This document shows positions 25,078 to 34,072 of a stretch of 64,000 bases of DNA, one piece after another. The stretch is taken from the NCBI GenBank assembly GCA_016704305.1, contig JADJAL010000010.1, positions 62,001-126,000 of the forward strand, written 5' to 3'. The position numbers and the translations under genes were made by a program. Every line of letters starts with the position of its first letter. Position 1 is the stretch's first letter. This DNA comes from Haliea sp. GTDB taxonomy: Bacteria; Pseudomonadota; Gammaproteobacteria; Pseudomonadales; Halieaceae. The notes under the pieces were generated by a model, which searched no databases, was not told the DNA's origin, and saw nothing but the letters and a program-made list of their open reading frames with translations.

Positions 25078-26457
25078 TCAGGCGAGCATGAGGTAGCACA
25101 CACTACTGATTACCACGACACCCAGCAGGTTGATCAGGAAGCCCTCCCGCGCCATGCGGGCGGTGCTGATCAGCCCGCTGCTGAACACCACCGTGTTGGG
25201 TGCCGTGGCGACCGGCAGCATGAACGCGCAACTGGCGCTCATGACCGCCGGCACCATGATTACCTCCGGTGCTATCCCCACGGCCAGTGCCGCAGCAGCC
25301 AGCACAGGCATCAGCAGCGCGGCAGTGGCGGTATTGGAGGTCGCCTCCGTCATAAATGTGACCGCGAGGCAGATCAGTATCATCAAGGTGAAGAGGTGAA
25401 GGCTGGTCAACGCCGTCATCCACTGTCCCATCAACTCGCTCAAACCCGAGCTGACAAAGCCCTCAGCCAGGCAGATTCCTCCGGCAAACAGCAGCAGCAC
25501 ACCCCACGGAATGGTGCTGGCGCGCTCCCAGGTCAGCAGGCGCTCACCTTTGCCATTGGGCACCAGGAACAGGATGATCACCGCCAGCAATGCCACGGAG
25601 GCATCATTGGCCTCGGGCAGGCCAAACCATGTGCTCCAGCCACCGAAGGGCTCACTGCGCGTGATCCAGGCCAGCGCAGTCAGGCCGAAGACCAGCATCA
25701 CCCGGCGTTCCTGCGTCTCCCATGGCCCGACCGCAGGCATTTGTATCTGTAGAGCACCACCCATGTTACGTGTCAGCACCCACGCCATCCCCAGCACCAT
25801 GACCAGCACCACCGGCATTGCCCAGCCCATCCACTGCGTAAAACTGATGCTCACCCCGGTAGTTTGTTCATAGACCTGCATGAAGATCAGGTTCGGCGGT
25901 GTACCAATCGGCGTTCCCAGCCCACCAATACTGGCGGCGTAGGCGATGCCCAACAACAGGGGCGGAGCCAGCTTCGACTTGTCCTCCACACCGTCCAGCA
26001 CCGCCAGCGCAACAGGCAACAACATCAGCGTGGTAGCGGCATTGGATATCCACATACTCATTGCGGCCGACGCTGCCATAAAACCCAGCACCAGCCTGCG
26101 CGCACTGCTGGTTCCAAACAGCGTGACCATCGTGAGCGCGATACGGTAGTGCGCCCCGGAATGCTCGATTGCCTTGGACAGCAGGAACCCACCCAACAGC
26201 AGCAGTATCAGGGGGGAGCCATACGCTTCTCCGACCTGCTCTGGGGTCAACACACCCAGCAACGGCAGCACCGCCATCGGCAACAGCGAGGTGACGGGTA
26301 TCGGCACCGGTTCGAACACCCACCAGATGACGCACACCACCGCGACGAAACTCACCGTGGCCAGATCAGTGCCGTGGCCAAATGCCAGGCTCGCCACGGC
26401 CGCCACTGCGCCCAGCAATGGGCCCAGCCACAAGGCCCGATTTGCGATCGCGGACAC
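25078..26457 (-). CDS. DASS family (SLC13) sodium-coupled anion transporter
   Basis: A 459-residue inner-membrane protein with about 11-13 hydrophobic segments. Both DASS sodium/carboxylate motifs are visible: MSMWISNAATTLMLLPVAL (first SNT) and EATSNTATAALLMPVLAAAA (second SNT), plus IGTPPNLIF on the loop between. Relatives import C4-dicarboxylates, citrate or sulfate with sodium. The start is GTG 26457 with AGGGGA upstream. Its 5' leader is repeated almost exactly at 29223-29305 (see the repeat). The substrate cannot be determined. Confidence 0.9.
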   Translation of the reverse strand: MSAIANRALWLGPLLGAVAAVASLAFGHGTDLATVSFVAVVCVIWWVFEPVPIPVTSLLPMAVLPLLGVLTPEQVGEAYGSPLILLLLGGFLLSKAIEHSGAHYRIALTMVTLFGTSSARRLVLGFMAASAAMSMWISNAATTLMLLPVALAVLDGVEDKSKLAPPLLLGIAYAASIGGLGTPIGTPPNLIFMQVYEQTTGVSISFTQWMGWAMPVVLVMVLGMAWVLTRNMGGALQIQMPAVGPWETQERRVMLVFGLTALAWITRSEPFGGWSTWFGLPEANDASVALLAVIILFLVPNGKGERLLTWERASTIPWGVLLLFAGGICLAEGFVSSGLSELMGQWMTALTSLHLFTLMILICLAVTFMTEATSNTATAALLMPVLAAAALAVGIAPEVIMVPAVMSASCAFMLPVATAPNTVVFSSGLISTARMAREGFLINLLGVVVISSVCYLMLA

Positions 26458-26537
26458 GCGTTATCCCCTGTAAGACTATTATTCGGCACCATCGTGTCGC
26501 ACTGCGGCAAAAGTGTAAACCCCGCTATGGACTGACC
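26455..26537. repeat. 83-bp duplicated leader segment, copy 1
   Basis: This 83-bp segment is 90 % identical (8 mismatches, no gaps) to 29223-29305. On the minus strand it reads GGGGTTTACACTTT, then GCAGTGCGACACGAT, then CAGGGGATAACGC and the GTG start (26457-26455) of the DASS gene. A possible promoter is TTTACA (26514-26519), 17-bp spacer, CACGAT (26491-26496), and CAGGGGA is the ribosome site. Homology stops precisely at the start codon. Confidence 0.85.
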
Positions 26538-26639
26538 GAAGATGCCAGCTGTACGCGCCCTGGTCGGGGTATACTGTGGCGGGAACGTGTTCACGCGTTC
26601 CACTGTACCTGCTCATTTATTACAGGTTGGCAATCACGC

Positions 26640-27344
26640 TTGCGTCTCGACCGATTAATCAGCAACAGCACGGGACTTTCACGATCCCAAACGCGCGTTG
26701 CTATCAAGGCCAAACGGGTGTGCGTCAACGGCGTTACCGCGTCGAACGCAAGTATGGCGCTGGGAAGCACCGATAGTGTCACCCTGGACGGGCAACTCAT
26801 CGAGCCCCAGCGTCCGCGCTACTTCATGCTGCACAAGCCGGCAGGATACGTCAGCGCGACTGTCGACACCGCGCACCCAACGGCGCTTGAACTGTTGCGG
26901 GGCGAACCCAGGTTCCTTGACTTGCAGATCGCCGGTCGACTCGACAGGGACACCACCGGGCTGCTGCTGCTGACCGACGACGGCGACTGGAATCATCGCC
27001 TGACCAGCCCCACACGCCAGTGTGAAAAAGTGTACAGGGTTCAATTGCGCGACCCGCTAAGCCCCCAGGCGATGGCCCAGCTGGAAGCCGGTGTGCTGCT
27101 GCGCGGCGAGCAGCGCCCGACCCGTCCCGCCCGCGTTGCGCTCACTGATAAGACGGACTGGCGCCAGCTGCTGCTGACAATCCATGAGGGCAAGTACCAC
27201 CAGGTCAAGCGCATGTTCGCCGCCACCGGCAATCTTGTGCTCGGCCTGCACCGGGAACGCATTGGCGGGATCGCCCTGGATCCCGGCCTTGCACCGGGCG
27301 AATACCGGCCCCTGACGGCCACCGAAGTGCGCAGTATTGCCTGA
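26640..27344 (+). CDS. rsuA: 16S rRNA pseudouridine(516) synthase
   Basis: A 234-residue RsuA-type enzyme. An S4-like RNA-binding segment opens the protein (LRLDRLISNSTGLSRSQTRV, residues 2-20), followed by the RsuA catalytic box AGRLDRDTTGLLLLTDDGDW with catalytic Asp, and the EGKYHQVKRMF motif near the C terminus. It isomerises U516 of 16S rRNA to pseudouridine during 30S assembly. TTG 26640 is chosen since residues before it do not fit the family. It overlaps the next gene, rsmC, by one base (TGATG), so both rRNA modifiers are translated together. Confidence 0.9.
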   Translation: MRLDRLISNSTGLSRSQTRVAIKAKRVCVNGVTASNASMALGSTDSVTLDGQLIEPQRPRYFMLHKPAGYVSATVDTAHPTALELLRGEPRFLDLQIAGRLDRDTTGLLLLTDDGDWNHRLTSPTRQCEKVYRVQLRDPLSPQAMAQLEAGVLLRGEQRPTRPARVALTDKTDWRQLLLTIHEGKYHQVKRMFAATGNLVLGLHRERIGGIALDPGLAPGEYRPLTATEVRSIA

Positions 27345-28405
27345 TGCGGGATCCGGCGACTGAGCAATTAGTTCACCACCTGCAAAGACCTCCGGGCGAC
27401 GAGGCGGCAGTCGACCGCCTGCTGTGGATCGCCGATGAAAACGCGCTCCACAACCTGGCCGCCGTTGCCCCCGCCGCGAACCTCACGCTCATCAGCAACC
27501 GCTTCGATGTGGCGCAGCGGGCACGGGAACTGGGCTTTACCGCCCGCTTCAGCGATTTCGATTTCAGCTACCTGGCCGACAATAGCATCCGCACCGCCGT
27601 CTACCGTATTTCCAAGGAAAGGCCCGTGGTGCACCACATCCTCAACGAGGCCTGGCGAGTATTAGCGCCGGGCGGAGAACTCTTGCTGAGCGGGCTGAAA
27701 CAGGAGGGCATCAAAACCTACATCGAAAAGGCAGCTGAGCTGTTTGGCAATGCGCAGAGCAGGAAAATGGGCATGGTGTACCTTGGCACCGCGCTGAAAC
27801 ACCACGCCGCGCCAGCGCCGCACCCGCTGGATAGCAAGCAGTACAGCGAGCTGCGCCTGATCGAGACCTCGCAGCTGGATTTTTACAGCAAGCCCGGCCT
27901 GTTCGGTTGGGACAAGATCGACCAGGGCAGCGCCTTCCTGGTGGAGCAACTGCCCCGCATACTGCTGGGCGCCGGGCGGCCACCCAAAAGCCTGCTGGAC
28001 CTGGGCTGCGGGTACGGCTACCTGACTCTGATGACGCGCGACCTTGCGCTGGAACGACGGGTGGCGACGGACAACAATGCCGCAGCACTGCTGGCCATGG
28101 CCAAAAATGCGGAACACTACGCGCTGCAAATCGAAGTGGTGGCGGATGACGTTGCCAGCGAGCTAGCGCCGGGGTTCGACCTGATCCTGTGCAATCCCCC
28201 CTTCCACCAGGGTTTCAGCGTGGATGGCGCCCTCACCGACAAGTTTCTGCGCCAGACCCGCCGCTTGTTAAGTCCGCAAGGCATGGCCGTCTTCGTGGTC
28301 AACCAGTTCATTCCACTGGAGCGCGCCGCGCAAAAATATTTCCCGGTGATCGATACGGTGGGCCGCAATCCCGCGTTTAAACTGATCCGCCTCGCCCGGG
28401 GATAA
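27344..28405 (+). CDS. rsmC: 16S rRNA m2G1207 methyltransferase RsmC-like
   Basis: A 353-residue two-domain methyltransferase. The N-terminal half is the degenerate RsmC/RlmG domain (LWIADENALHNLAAVAPAAN, then WRVLAPGGELLLSGLKQEG). The C-terminal half has SAM motif I LLDLGCGYGYLTLMTRD and the N2-guanine methylase signature ILCNPPFHQGF. It methylates guanine 1207 of 16S rRNA; RlmG (23S G1835) is the alternative. Length (E. coli RsmC 343) and coupling to rsuA favour RsmC. The stop is 3 bp from the convergent trmY gene. Confidence 0.87.
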   Translation: MRDPATEQLVHHLQRPPGDEAAVDRLLWIADENALHNLAAVAPAANLTLISNRFDVAQRARELGFTARFSDFDFSYLADNSIRTAVYRISKERPVVHHILNEAWRVLAPGGELLLSGLKQEGIKTYIEKAAELFGNAQSRKMGMVYLGTALKHHAAPAPHPLDSKQYSELRLIETSQLDFYSKPGLFGWDKIDQGSAFLVEQLPRILLGAGRPPKSLLDLGCGYGYLTLMTRDLALERRVATDNNAAALLAMAKNAEHYALQIEVVADDVASELAPGFDLILCNPPFHQGFSVDGALTDKFLRQTRRLLSPQGMAVFVVNQFIPLERAAQKYFPVIDTVGRNPAFKLIRLARG

Positions 28406-28407
28406 GT

Positions 28408-29007
28408 TCAGGATTCCCGCAAATCCAGCTCGTTGTGGATCAACACCACGCACTGGGACGCAAACAGCATCCTCGGCCCGAGACTTATAAATTTCGCTCC
28501 GAGCCGTTTCAGGCTGTTGAAACTCTTCCTGGGCATCGGAATGTGATCGGTGAGCAGAAAGCAGGCATTCTCTTCAAACTGGACCTGGCGAATACTGCTG
28601 CCTTTTTTGTCCAGCATGTAAAGTTGAAAGTCCCGGGCCAACTCCACCACCAGCCTTTCGAAACTGGTAGTGCGCACGCTGATACCCGACTCAACCGGGC
28701 GCTCCTCGTCCTTGCCCATGCCCACCGATGCGTCCAGGGCAAGCGCCACTTTAGCCAGCAGAGCCTGCTCGTGGAAACCACCCATGGCGGCGATTTTGGC
28801 GCCATCAAAACGAATGGTGCGGGAGTAATCCCGGGTGCTTTCCAGCACCAGGAAAACGACAACATCGCTGCGGTGTGACTGGGCGACGAAAATCGCATTC
28901 ATCAGGGTATGTGCCAGCACCTCGGAATGACTGCCGTGGCCCACGGCCGCCAACAGCTGTCGGCTGTCTGTAGGCGCGGCCCTCGCTCGCAACACAAAAG
29001 CACGCAC
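28408..29007 (-). CDS. trmY: TrmY-like SPOUT pseudouridine N1-methyltransferase
   Basis: A protein of about 199 residues in the COG1901/TrmY family. It starts RAFVLRARAAPTDSRQLLAA, like archaeal TrmY; the C terminus has the SPOUT knot LGPRMLFASQCVVLIHNELD matching the archaeal LSPLELHANHCITIIHNVLD, and FLLTDHIPM just before. Archaeal TrmY makes N1-methylpseudouridine at position 54 of tRNA. Bacterial homologues occur in gammaproteobacteria with unproven targets. The start is taken as GTG 29007, since the frame upstream (to 29067) overlaps the small CxxC protein gene. The two genes are 8 bp apart and likely co-transcribed. Confidence 0.85.
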   Translation of the reverse strand: MRAFVLRARAAPTDSRQLLAAVGHGSHSEVLAHTLMNAIFVAQSHRSDVVVFLVLESTRDYSRTIRFDGAKIAAMGGFHEQALLAKVALALDASVGMGKDEERPVESGISVRTTSFERLVVELARDFQLYMLDKKGSSIRQVQFEENACFLLTDHIPMPRKSFNSLKRLGAKFISLGPRMLFASQCVVLIHNELDLRES

Positions 29008-29015
29008 CGGGGTGA

Positions 29016-29153
29016 TCAGACCGGCATGCGTTCGAAGTCGGACGTGGAAACCCCGCAGTCGGGGCACACCCGGTCCTCCGGCAGGCCCTCGGCCTCACCG
29101 TCAATGAAGCCGCGGATGAAGGATTCCCGCTTCCTGTAACCTGCTTCAGTCAT
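29016..29153 (-). CDS. Small CxxC protein upstream of trmY
   Basis: A 45-residue protein, hydrophilic, with one CPDC motif and the ending STSDFERMPV. One CxxC could bind metal only as a dimer or with partners. ATG 29153 is chosen with AGGGAA 8 nt upstream and a TATAAT on the same strand at 29186-29181. An alternative GTG at 29225 would add 24 residues and is exactly where the duplicated leader ends, also with AGGGGA upstream. Function unknown. It precedes trmY on the same strand by 8 bp and may work with it. Confidence 0.65.
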   Translation of the reverse strand: MTEAGYRKRESFIRGFIDGEAEGLPEDRVCPDCGVSTSDFERMPV

Positions 29154-29222
29154 GCTGCTTTTCCCTGTGATATTTCGGACATTATAAATCGGCACCACCA
29201 CCTGGGACCGGCTGGATGTCGC

Positions 29223-29305
29223 CACGCGTCATCCCCTGCAAGACTATTTTTCCGCGCCATCGTGTCGCACTGCGGCGAAAGTGTAAACCCCGCTATGGAG
29301 TGGCC
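29223..29305. repeat. 83-bp duplicated leader segment, copy 2
   Basis: The second copy of the 26455-26537 repeat. Its minus-strand end is an in-frame GTG (29225-29223) preceded by CAGGGGATGACGC, equal to the DASS leader. On the plus strand it ends 27 bp before moaA. It may carry a promoter for either strand. Confidence 0.85.
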
Positions 29306-29331
29306 AGTGACGAAACGCTACACTGCCGAAC

Positions 29332-30342
29332 ATGATGAATGAACTTCCCAGCGTATTGATCGACCGCTTTCAACGCCGTGTCGACTACGTGCGCCTCTCT
29401 GTGACGGATCGCTGCGATTTTCGCTGCGTATACTGCATGGCCGAGGACATGACCTTCGTCCCCAAGCAACACATACTCACGCTGGAGGAGATCTATGAGG
29501 TAGCCCGCGCGTTTGTGGAGTTGGGCGTGGGCAAGATACGCCTCACCGGCGGCGAACCACTGGTTCGCAACAACATTCTGTCACTGGTCAAGCCGCTGGG
29601 CCAACTCCCCGGCCTCGACCAACTGGTGCTAACCAGTAATGGCTCGCAACTGCATCGCCTCGCTGCGCCGCTGCGCGAGGCCGGCGTCAAGCGCATCAAC
29701 ATCAGCCTGGACAGCCTGCAACCGCGCCGTTTCAGGCAACTGACCCGGCACGGCAATCTCGACCAGGTCATTGCGGGAATCGATGCGGCAATCGCCGCGC
29801 GGTTTGAACGCATCCGGCTGAACGCCGTGATTCTCAAGGGCCGCAATGAGGATGAGGTGCTCGACCTGGTCGACTTCGCGCTGCAGCGCGGTATCGATAT
29901 CGCCTTCATCGAAGAGATGCCGCTGGGTCTGATAGACGAACACGACCGCGCGCTCAGCTTCTGCAGCAGTGAGGAGCTGCGCGCGATCATTGCGCAAAAA
30001 TATACGCTGGAAACGCTGGGCGATCCAAGTGGCCAGGCCGGACCGGCGCGCTATTTCCGCACCGGGGCCGGCCCGACGCGCATCGGTTTTATCTCACCGC
30101 ACAGCCACAATTTCTGCCACCTCTGCAACCGCGTGCGCGTCACCGCCGAGGGACGCCTGCTGTTGTGCCTGGGCAATGAGCACTCGGTGGATCTGCGCGC
30201 CGTACTGCGCGCGCCAGATTACACACCGCAGAAGCTCAAACACTGCATCGTCGGTGCGATGGCCAGCAAACCGGAACGCCATCACTTCAATCTGCAGGAT
30301 ACGCCGGACATCGTCCGTTTTATGAATGCGACCGGCGGCTAG
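29332..30342 (+). CDS. moaA: GTP 3',8-cyclase MoaA
   Basis: A 336-residue radical SAM enzyme. The N-terminal cluster motif CDFRCVYC (C28, C32, C35) follows DYVRLSVTDR; RLTGGEPLVR is the SAM-binding GGE region. The second cluster shows CHLCNRVRVTAEGRLLLCL, three Cys as in MoaA, and the protein ends in the GG needed for catalysis. It converts GTP to the cyclic intermediate in molybdenum cofactor synthesis. No other moa gene lies in the window. The start may be ATG 29332 or 29335. It is convergent with a tetR gene (4-bp overlap). Confidence 0.96.
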   Translation: MMNELPSVLIDRFQRRVDYVRLSVTDRCDFRCVYCMAEDMTFVPKQHILTLEEIYEVARAFVELGVGKIRLTGGEPLVRNNILSLVKPLGQLPGLDQLVLTSNGSQLHRLAAPLREAGVKRINISLDSLQPRRFRQLTRHGNLDQVIAGIDAAIAARFERIRLNAVILKGRNEDEVLDLVDFALQRGIDIAFIEEMPLGLIDEHDRALSFCSSEELRAIIAQKYTLETLGDPSGQAGPARYFRTGAGPTRIGFISPHSHNFCHLCNRVRVTAEGRLLLCLGNEHSVDLRAVLRAPDYTPQKLKHCIVGAMASKPERHHFNLQDTPDIVRFMNATGG

Positions 30343-30980
30343 GCATCGTCACCCCGGGCATTGCCAAACGCGGTGCCAACCAAATCGAGCATCTCGCTCG
30401 CCATCGCCAGCGCCTGCTCATGGCGCTCGTGCTCGGGCGCATCGCGCAGGATGATGCGCTCATTCACCATTTGCGCGAAGCCGTGCACCACGGAGATAGC
30501 CAGCAGCGTCGAGGGGTTGGACTCCTTGTCGGGAATAAGGGTCTTGCCGGTGACCGCGCTCATCGTCGCAATCAGCTCGGCCGCCATGCGCTCCAGCGCA
30601 TCCACCAGTGCCGGATCGGCGCGGTTTACGAATTTGTTGCGCCAGCACAGGTTTTCCAGGTGCGGGTGGGAAATCAGGAATTCGATGTGCGCCATGCCGC
30701 AGGCTTTGAGCTGGTCCATGGGTTCGGGACCGGCGGCAAGCTTGGCAATGGCAACCTGGTCGATGCGCTCATTCATTACCTGGGCGGCCAGCAGGGTCAG
30801 CAACCCCGTCTTATCACCGAAATGATGCGCCGGCGCGCCGTGGCTGACACCCGCGCGCCGTGCTGCCTCCCGCAATGTGAACGCATCGGCGCCCTCCTCC
30901 TCGACGATGCTGCGCGCTGCGGTTAGCAGCGCGGCCTTCAGATCCCCGTGATGATAGGCGCGGTCCGTCATGTCATTCAT
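30339..30980 (-). CDS. TetR/AcrR family repressor of the efflux operon
   Basis: A 213-residue TetR regulator. The helix-turn-helix region reads FTLREAARRAGVSHGAPAHH then FGDKTGLLTLLAAQV. ATG 30980 has AAGGA 7 nt upstream; it lies 4 nt after the RND permease stop, so it is the last gene of the MFP-RND-TetR operon. It most likely represses the operon through the paired CAGACAGTG sites near the promoter at 35151-35200. The inducer is unknown, probably a hydrophobic drug or metabolite. Confidence 0.88.
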   Translation of the reverse strand: MNDMTDRAYHHGDLKAALLTAARSIVEEEGADAFTLREAARRAGVSHGAPAHHFGDKTGLLTLLAAQVMNERIDQVAIAKLAAGPEPMDQLKACGMAHIEFLISHPHLENLCWRNKFVNRADPALVDALERMAAELIATMSAVTGKTLIPDKESNPSTLLAISVVHGFAQMVNERIILRDAPEHERHEQALAMASEMLDLVGTAFGNARGDDA

Positions 30981-30984
30981 ATTA

Positions 30985-33900
30985 TTATCCTTGTGAAACC
31001 AGTTCGCCGCCGGGCGCAGCCTGATGCAATGTGGCGCCATCGCCGGGCGCAAGTAGCAGATAGCAGGCTGGCGTCACCAGACGCGACAGTACCGTCGACG
31101 TAATCAGCCCGCCGATGATGACGCAGGCCAGCGGCGAGTATAAGCCGGAACCCTGCAATGCCAACGGCAACATACCGCCAATCGCGGTCACAGAGGTCAG
31201 CAGAATCGGCAGGAACCGTACTTCACCTGCGGTCTCGATCGCCTCACGCAAGGGCACGCCACGCGCGCGCAACTGGTTGGTGAAATCGACCAGCAGTATC
31301 GAGTTTTTTATTTCTATCCCGACCAGCGCGATCATGCCAATCATCGCCGTGAAGGACAGCGTGTAGCCAGAGACGAACAGCCCGAGAATGCCGCCGAGAA
31401 TACCGAGCGGAATCACGCTCGCGACGATCAGCGATGCCTTGAACGAGCGGAACTCCAGGATCAAGACGGCGAAGATGCCGAACACGGCTACCAGCGCAGC
31501 GCTGCCGATGCCCGAGAAAGACTCTGAACTCGCTTCCGTCTGCCCGCCCGCCTCCACCGCATAGCCCGGCGGCAGCTCCATTTCAGCCACGCGCCGCATG
31601 ATCTCGGACGTGAGGTTTGACGTGAGGAAACCCGATTGCGGGTAGGCGGTGACCGTGGCCGAACGCAACCGGTCGAAACGGTCGATACGCGCGGGACTGG
31701 CATCGAAGCGCAGCGTCGCCACCTGCGCCAGCGGCACGGCGGCGCCAGTGGCTGTCGGAATATACACCTCATCCAGAATATCCGGCGCATGGTGCGCGTC
31801 CAGCGGCAGACGCAGCGTGATCGGGTACGATTCACCCGCGGTATCGAGGAAATCGCCAACCGACTCGCCAGCGACCGCGAGGCGCACCACACGGTCAACC
31901 GTGCCCGGTGCAATGCCCAGCAGCGCAGCCTTCGCCTCGTCCACGTCGACTTTCAGGTCAGTGCGGGTGGCGCGCGAAGGGTTGTTGACATTGCGCGTGC
32001 CCGGCACCTGCCGAATCAGGTCTTCAATCCGTGCCGCGACCTGTCGCACGCCCTCGACTTCTGTCCCGCGTACTCGGATCGCGATGGGCGCATCCAGCGG
32101 CGGCCCGTTCTCCATCGACTTCACGAGGATCTTCGCGCCGGGAATCGCATCGAAAGAGGCGCGCCATTGATCCAGCAGTTGCGGTGTGCTCCGTGAATCG
32201 TAGGCCTTCAGCATCACGAAGGCGTCCGCAATGTTGGTGGACAGTTCGCGCTGCGTGAGATTGTAGTAAACGCGCGGATTGCCGCGGCCGAGATTGGACA
32301 TCACGCTCTCGACTTCCGGATACTTGTCCAGCTCTGCTTCCACAGCCTCCAGCACATCATTGGTCTTGAGGGTCGAGGCGCCCTCGGGCAGCTCGATCTG
32401 GATCATCACGATGCGTGAGTCCGCCAGCGGAAACAGGCTGAGTCCGATGCCTGGCACCAGCGTCAGCGTGCCCAGAAAAAGTCCAAGCGCGATGATGCAG
32501 GTCACCAGTGGGTGGGCCAGTGCGCGATGCAGCAACGGGCGATAAAACGCGTGGATTCCAGACATCAACGTGCGCAGCAGCCAGTTGCCCTCGTCGTTTG
32601 TTTCCGCGCGCAGCACGCGACTGGCGACGAAAGGAATGATGGTCAGCGACACGAACAGCGATGCGCTCACTGTCAGCAGCACCGCGACGGGCAGCGAGCG
32701 GGTGAAGGCGCCGGCGCCTTCAGGCAGGAACAACAGTGGCAGAAAAGCCAGCATCAAGGTTGCGGTGCAGCCCAGCACCGCGAGCGAAATCTGCCGGGTG
32801 CCTTCAATCGCTGCGTCCACCGGTGATTTGCCCATGCGCAAATGCCTGGCGATATTCTCGACCACGACGATGGAGTCGTCGACCAACAGGCCGAGCGACA
32901 GCACAAAACCCGCAATCGATAGCTGGTTCAGCGTAAAGCCCGCGAGACCGAGCAGCCACACGCCGAGCGCCAGTGACATCGGAATCGAGAACATCACGAC
33001 CAGCGCCGCGCGAATGCCCAGCGGCAACAGCGTCAACAGCACCAGGCTGATTGCGATCAGAAAGTCGGTGCCGAGTTGGTCGAGACGCTTGGTAACCGCC
33101 AGCGTCTGGTCGAAACCGGTGATCAACTGCAAATCGGGAGGCAGTGTCGCCTTGAACGCTTCTACCTTTTGCATGATGCCGTCACGCACCGCGAAAACAT
33201 TCTGGCCATCGCGTTGATTCGCGGTGATGAACACCGCCTTGGCACCGTTAAAGCGCGTGGTGTAGACCCGCTCTTCCTCCGCCCAGGAGACGTCGCCAAT
33301 ATCACGCACATGGAGGATTTGCGCGCCTTGCGTAGCTACGATGGTGTCTCCCACCTCGTCGAGATTGTCATAGGCGCCCGTTGTCTTGAGGTTGTAGCGC
33401 ATGCCGCCGGCTTGCACCGCGCCGGCGGGAATTTCCGCATTCTCACCCTGGATGGCGCCACTGACCTGCTCGATGGTAATGCCCAGGCGACTCATGCGCG
33501 GCAAGTCCAGCGCCACGCGCACCTCCGGATTCGGCGCGCCCCAGACCTCGACCTGGCGCACACCCTTGACCCCTTCTATCAGGTCCCGCAGATCGCGCGA
33601 CCGGTCGGTCAGTTCGCGGTAGGAGACATTGCCGACCAGGGCGAACTGCACGATGTTGGTCATGGCAGGCTCAACCTTGCGAATGGTCACGCTGCTCACG
33701 GCAGGCGGCAAGTAGGGCCGCAGGCGGTTCATCTCGCGAATGATCTCGTCGTATTTGCGGTCCATGTCGGGCAATGCCCAGTCGAACTGCACGTTGACAA
33801 TCGCCACGCCAGCGCTGGTGGTGGACTTGATCTCCTCCACATCATCCAGCTCATTGAACGCGTCCTCGATCTTGTCGGTGATCAGCTTCTCAGCCTCGGC

Positions 33901-34068
33901 GGCCTCCATGCCCGGCGCAATCGTGATGACGGTGAAGAAAGGTGCATCGAAACTCGGATCTTCGGTACGCGGAATCGAGGTGAATGCGTTATAGCCCAGC
34001 GCCGCAAACAGCAGCGTGACCACCAGCGTAAACTGCCAGTTACGGACGGCGAAGCCGGCGATATTCAT
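30985..34068 (-). CDS. RND efflux permease subunit
   Basis: A 1027-residue HAE1-like RND transporter, the inner-membrane pump of a tripartite system. The N-terminal NWQFTLVVTLLFAALGYNAF is the first membrane helix. The proton-relay region LSLGLLVDDSIVVVENIARH carries the Asp pair in TM4. Large periplasmic porter loops and further membrane helices (LVAVFGIFAVLILEFRSFKA, MIGMIALVGIEIKNSILLVD) follow. It pairs with the MFP gene 4 bp upstream and TetR gene downstream. No outer-membrane channel gene is nearby, so TolC or similar would be shared. The substrates are unknown. Confidence 0.93.
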   Translation of the reverse strand: MNIAGFAVRNWQFTLVVTLLFAALGYNAFTSIPRTEDPSFDAPFFTVITIAPGMEAAEAEKLITDKIEDAFNELDDVEEIKSTTSAGVAIVNVQFDWALPDMDRKYDEIIREMNRLRPYLPPAVSSVTIRKVEPAMTNIVQFALVGNVSYRELTDRSRDLRDLIEGVKGVRQVEVWGAPNPEVRVALDLPRMSRLGITIEQVSGAIQGENAEIPAGAVQAGGMRYNLKTTGAYDNLDEVGDTIVATQGAQILHVRDIGDVSWAEEERVYTTRFNGAKAVFITANQRDGQNVFAVRDGIMQKVEAFKATLPPDLQLITGFDQTLAVTKRLDQLGTDFLIAISLVLLTLLPLGIRAALVVMFSIPMSLALGVWLLGLAGFTLNQLSIAGFVLSLGLLVDDSIVVVENIARHLRMGKSPVDAAIEGTRQISLAVLGCTATLMLAFLPLLFLPEGAGAFTRSLPVAVLLTVSASLFVSLTIIPFVASRVLRAETNDEGNWLLRTLMSGIHAFYRPLLHRALAHPLVTCIIALGLFLGTLTLVPGIGLSLFPLADSRIVMIQIELPEGASTLKTNDVLEAVEAELDKYPEVESVMSNLGRGNPRVYYNLTQRELSTNIADAFVMLKAYDSRSTPQLLDQWRASFDAIPGAKILVKSMENGPPLDAPIAIRVRGTEVEGVRQVAARIEDLIRQVPGTRNVNNPSRATRTDLKVDVDEAKAALLGIAPGTVDRVVRLAVAGESVGDFLDTAGESYPITLRLPLDAHHAPDILDEVYIPTATGAAVPLAQVATLRFDASPARIDRFDRLRSATVTAYPQSGFLTSNLTSEIMRRVAEMELPPGYAVEAGGQTEASSESFSGIGSAALVAVFGIFAVLILEFRSFKASLIVASVIPLGILGGILGLFVSGYTLSFTAMIGMIALVGIEIKNSILLVDFTNQLRARGVPLREAIETAGEVRFLPILLTSVTAIGGMLPLALQGSGLYSPLACVIIGGLITSTVLSRLVTPACYLLLAPGDGATLHQAAPGGELVSQG

Positions 34069-34072
34069 GGCG

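Noticed and set aside
24145..25752. A 535-residue open frame covering the peroxiredoxin region
   Set aside because: It is the peroxiredoxin frame extended at both ends into antisense sequence of the methyltransferase and DASS genes; only 24577-24900 is coding in that frame.
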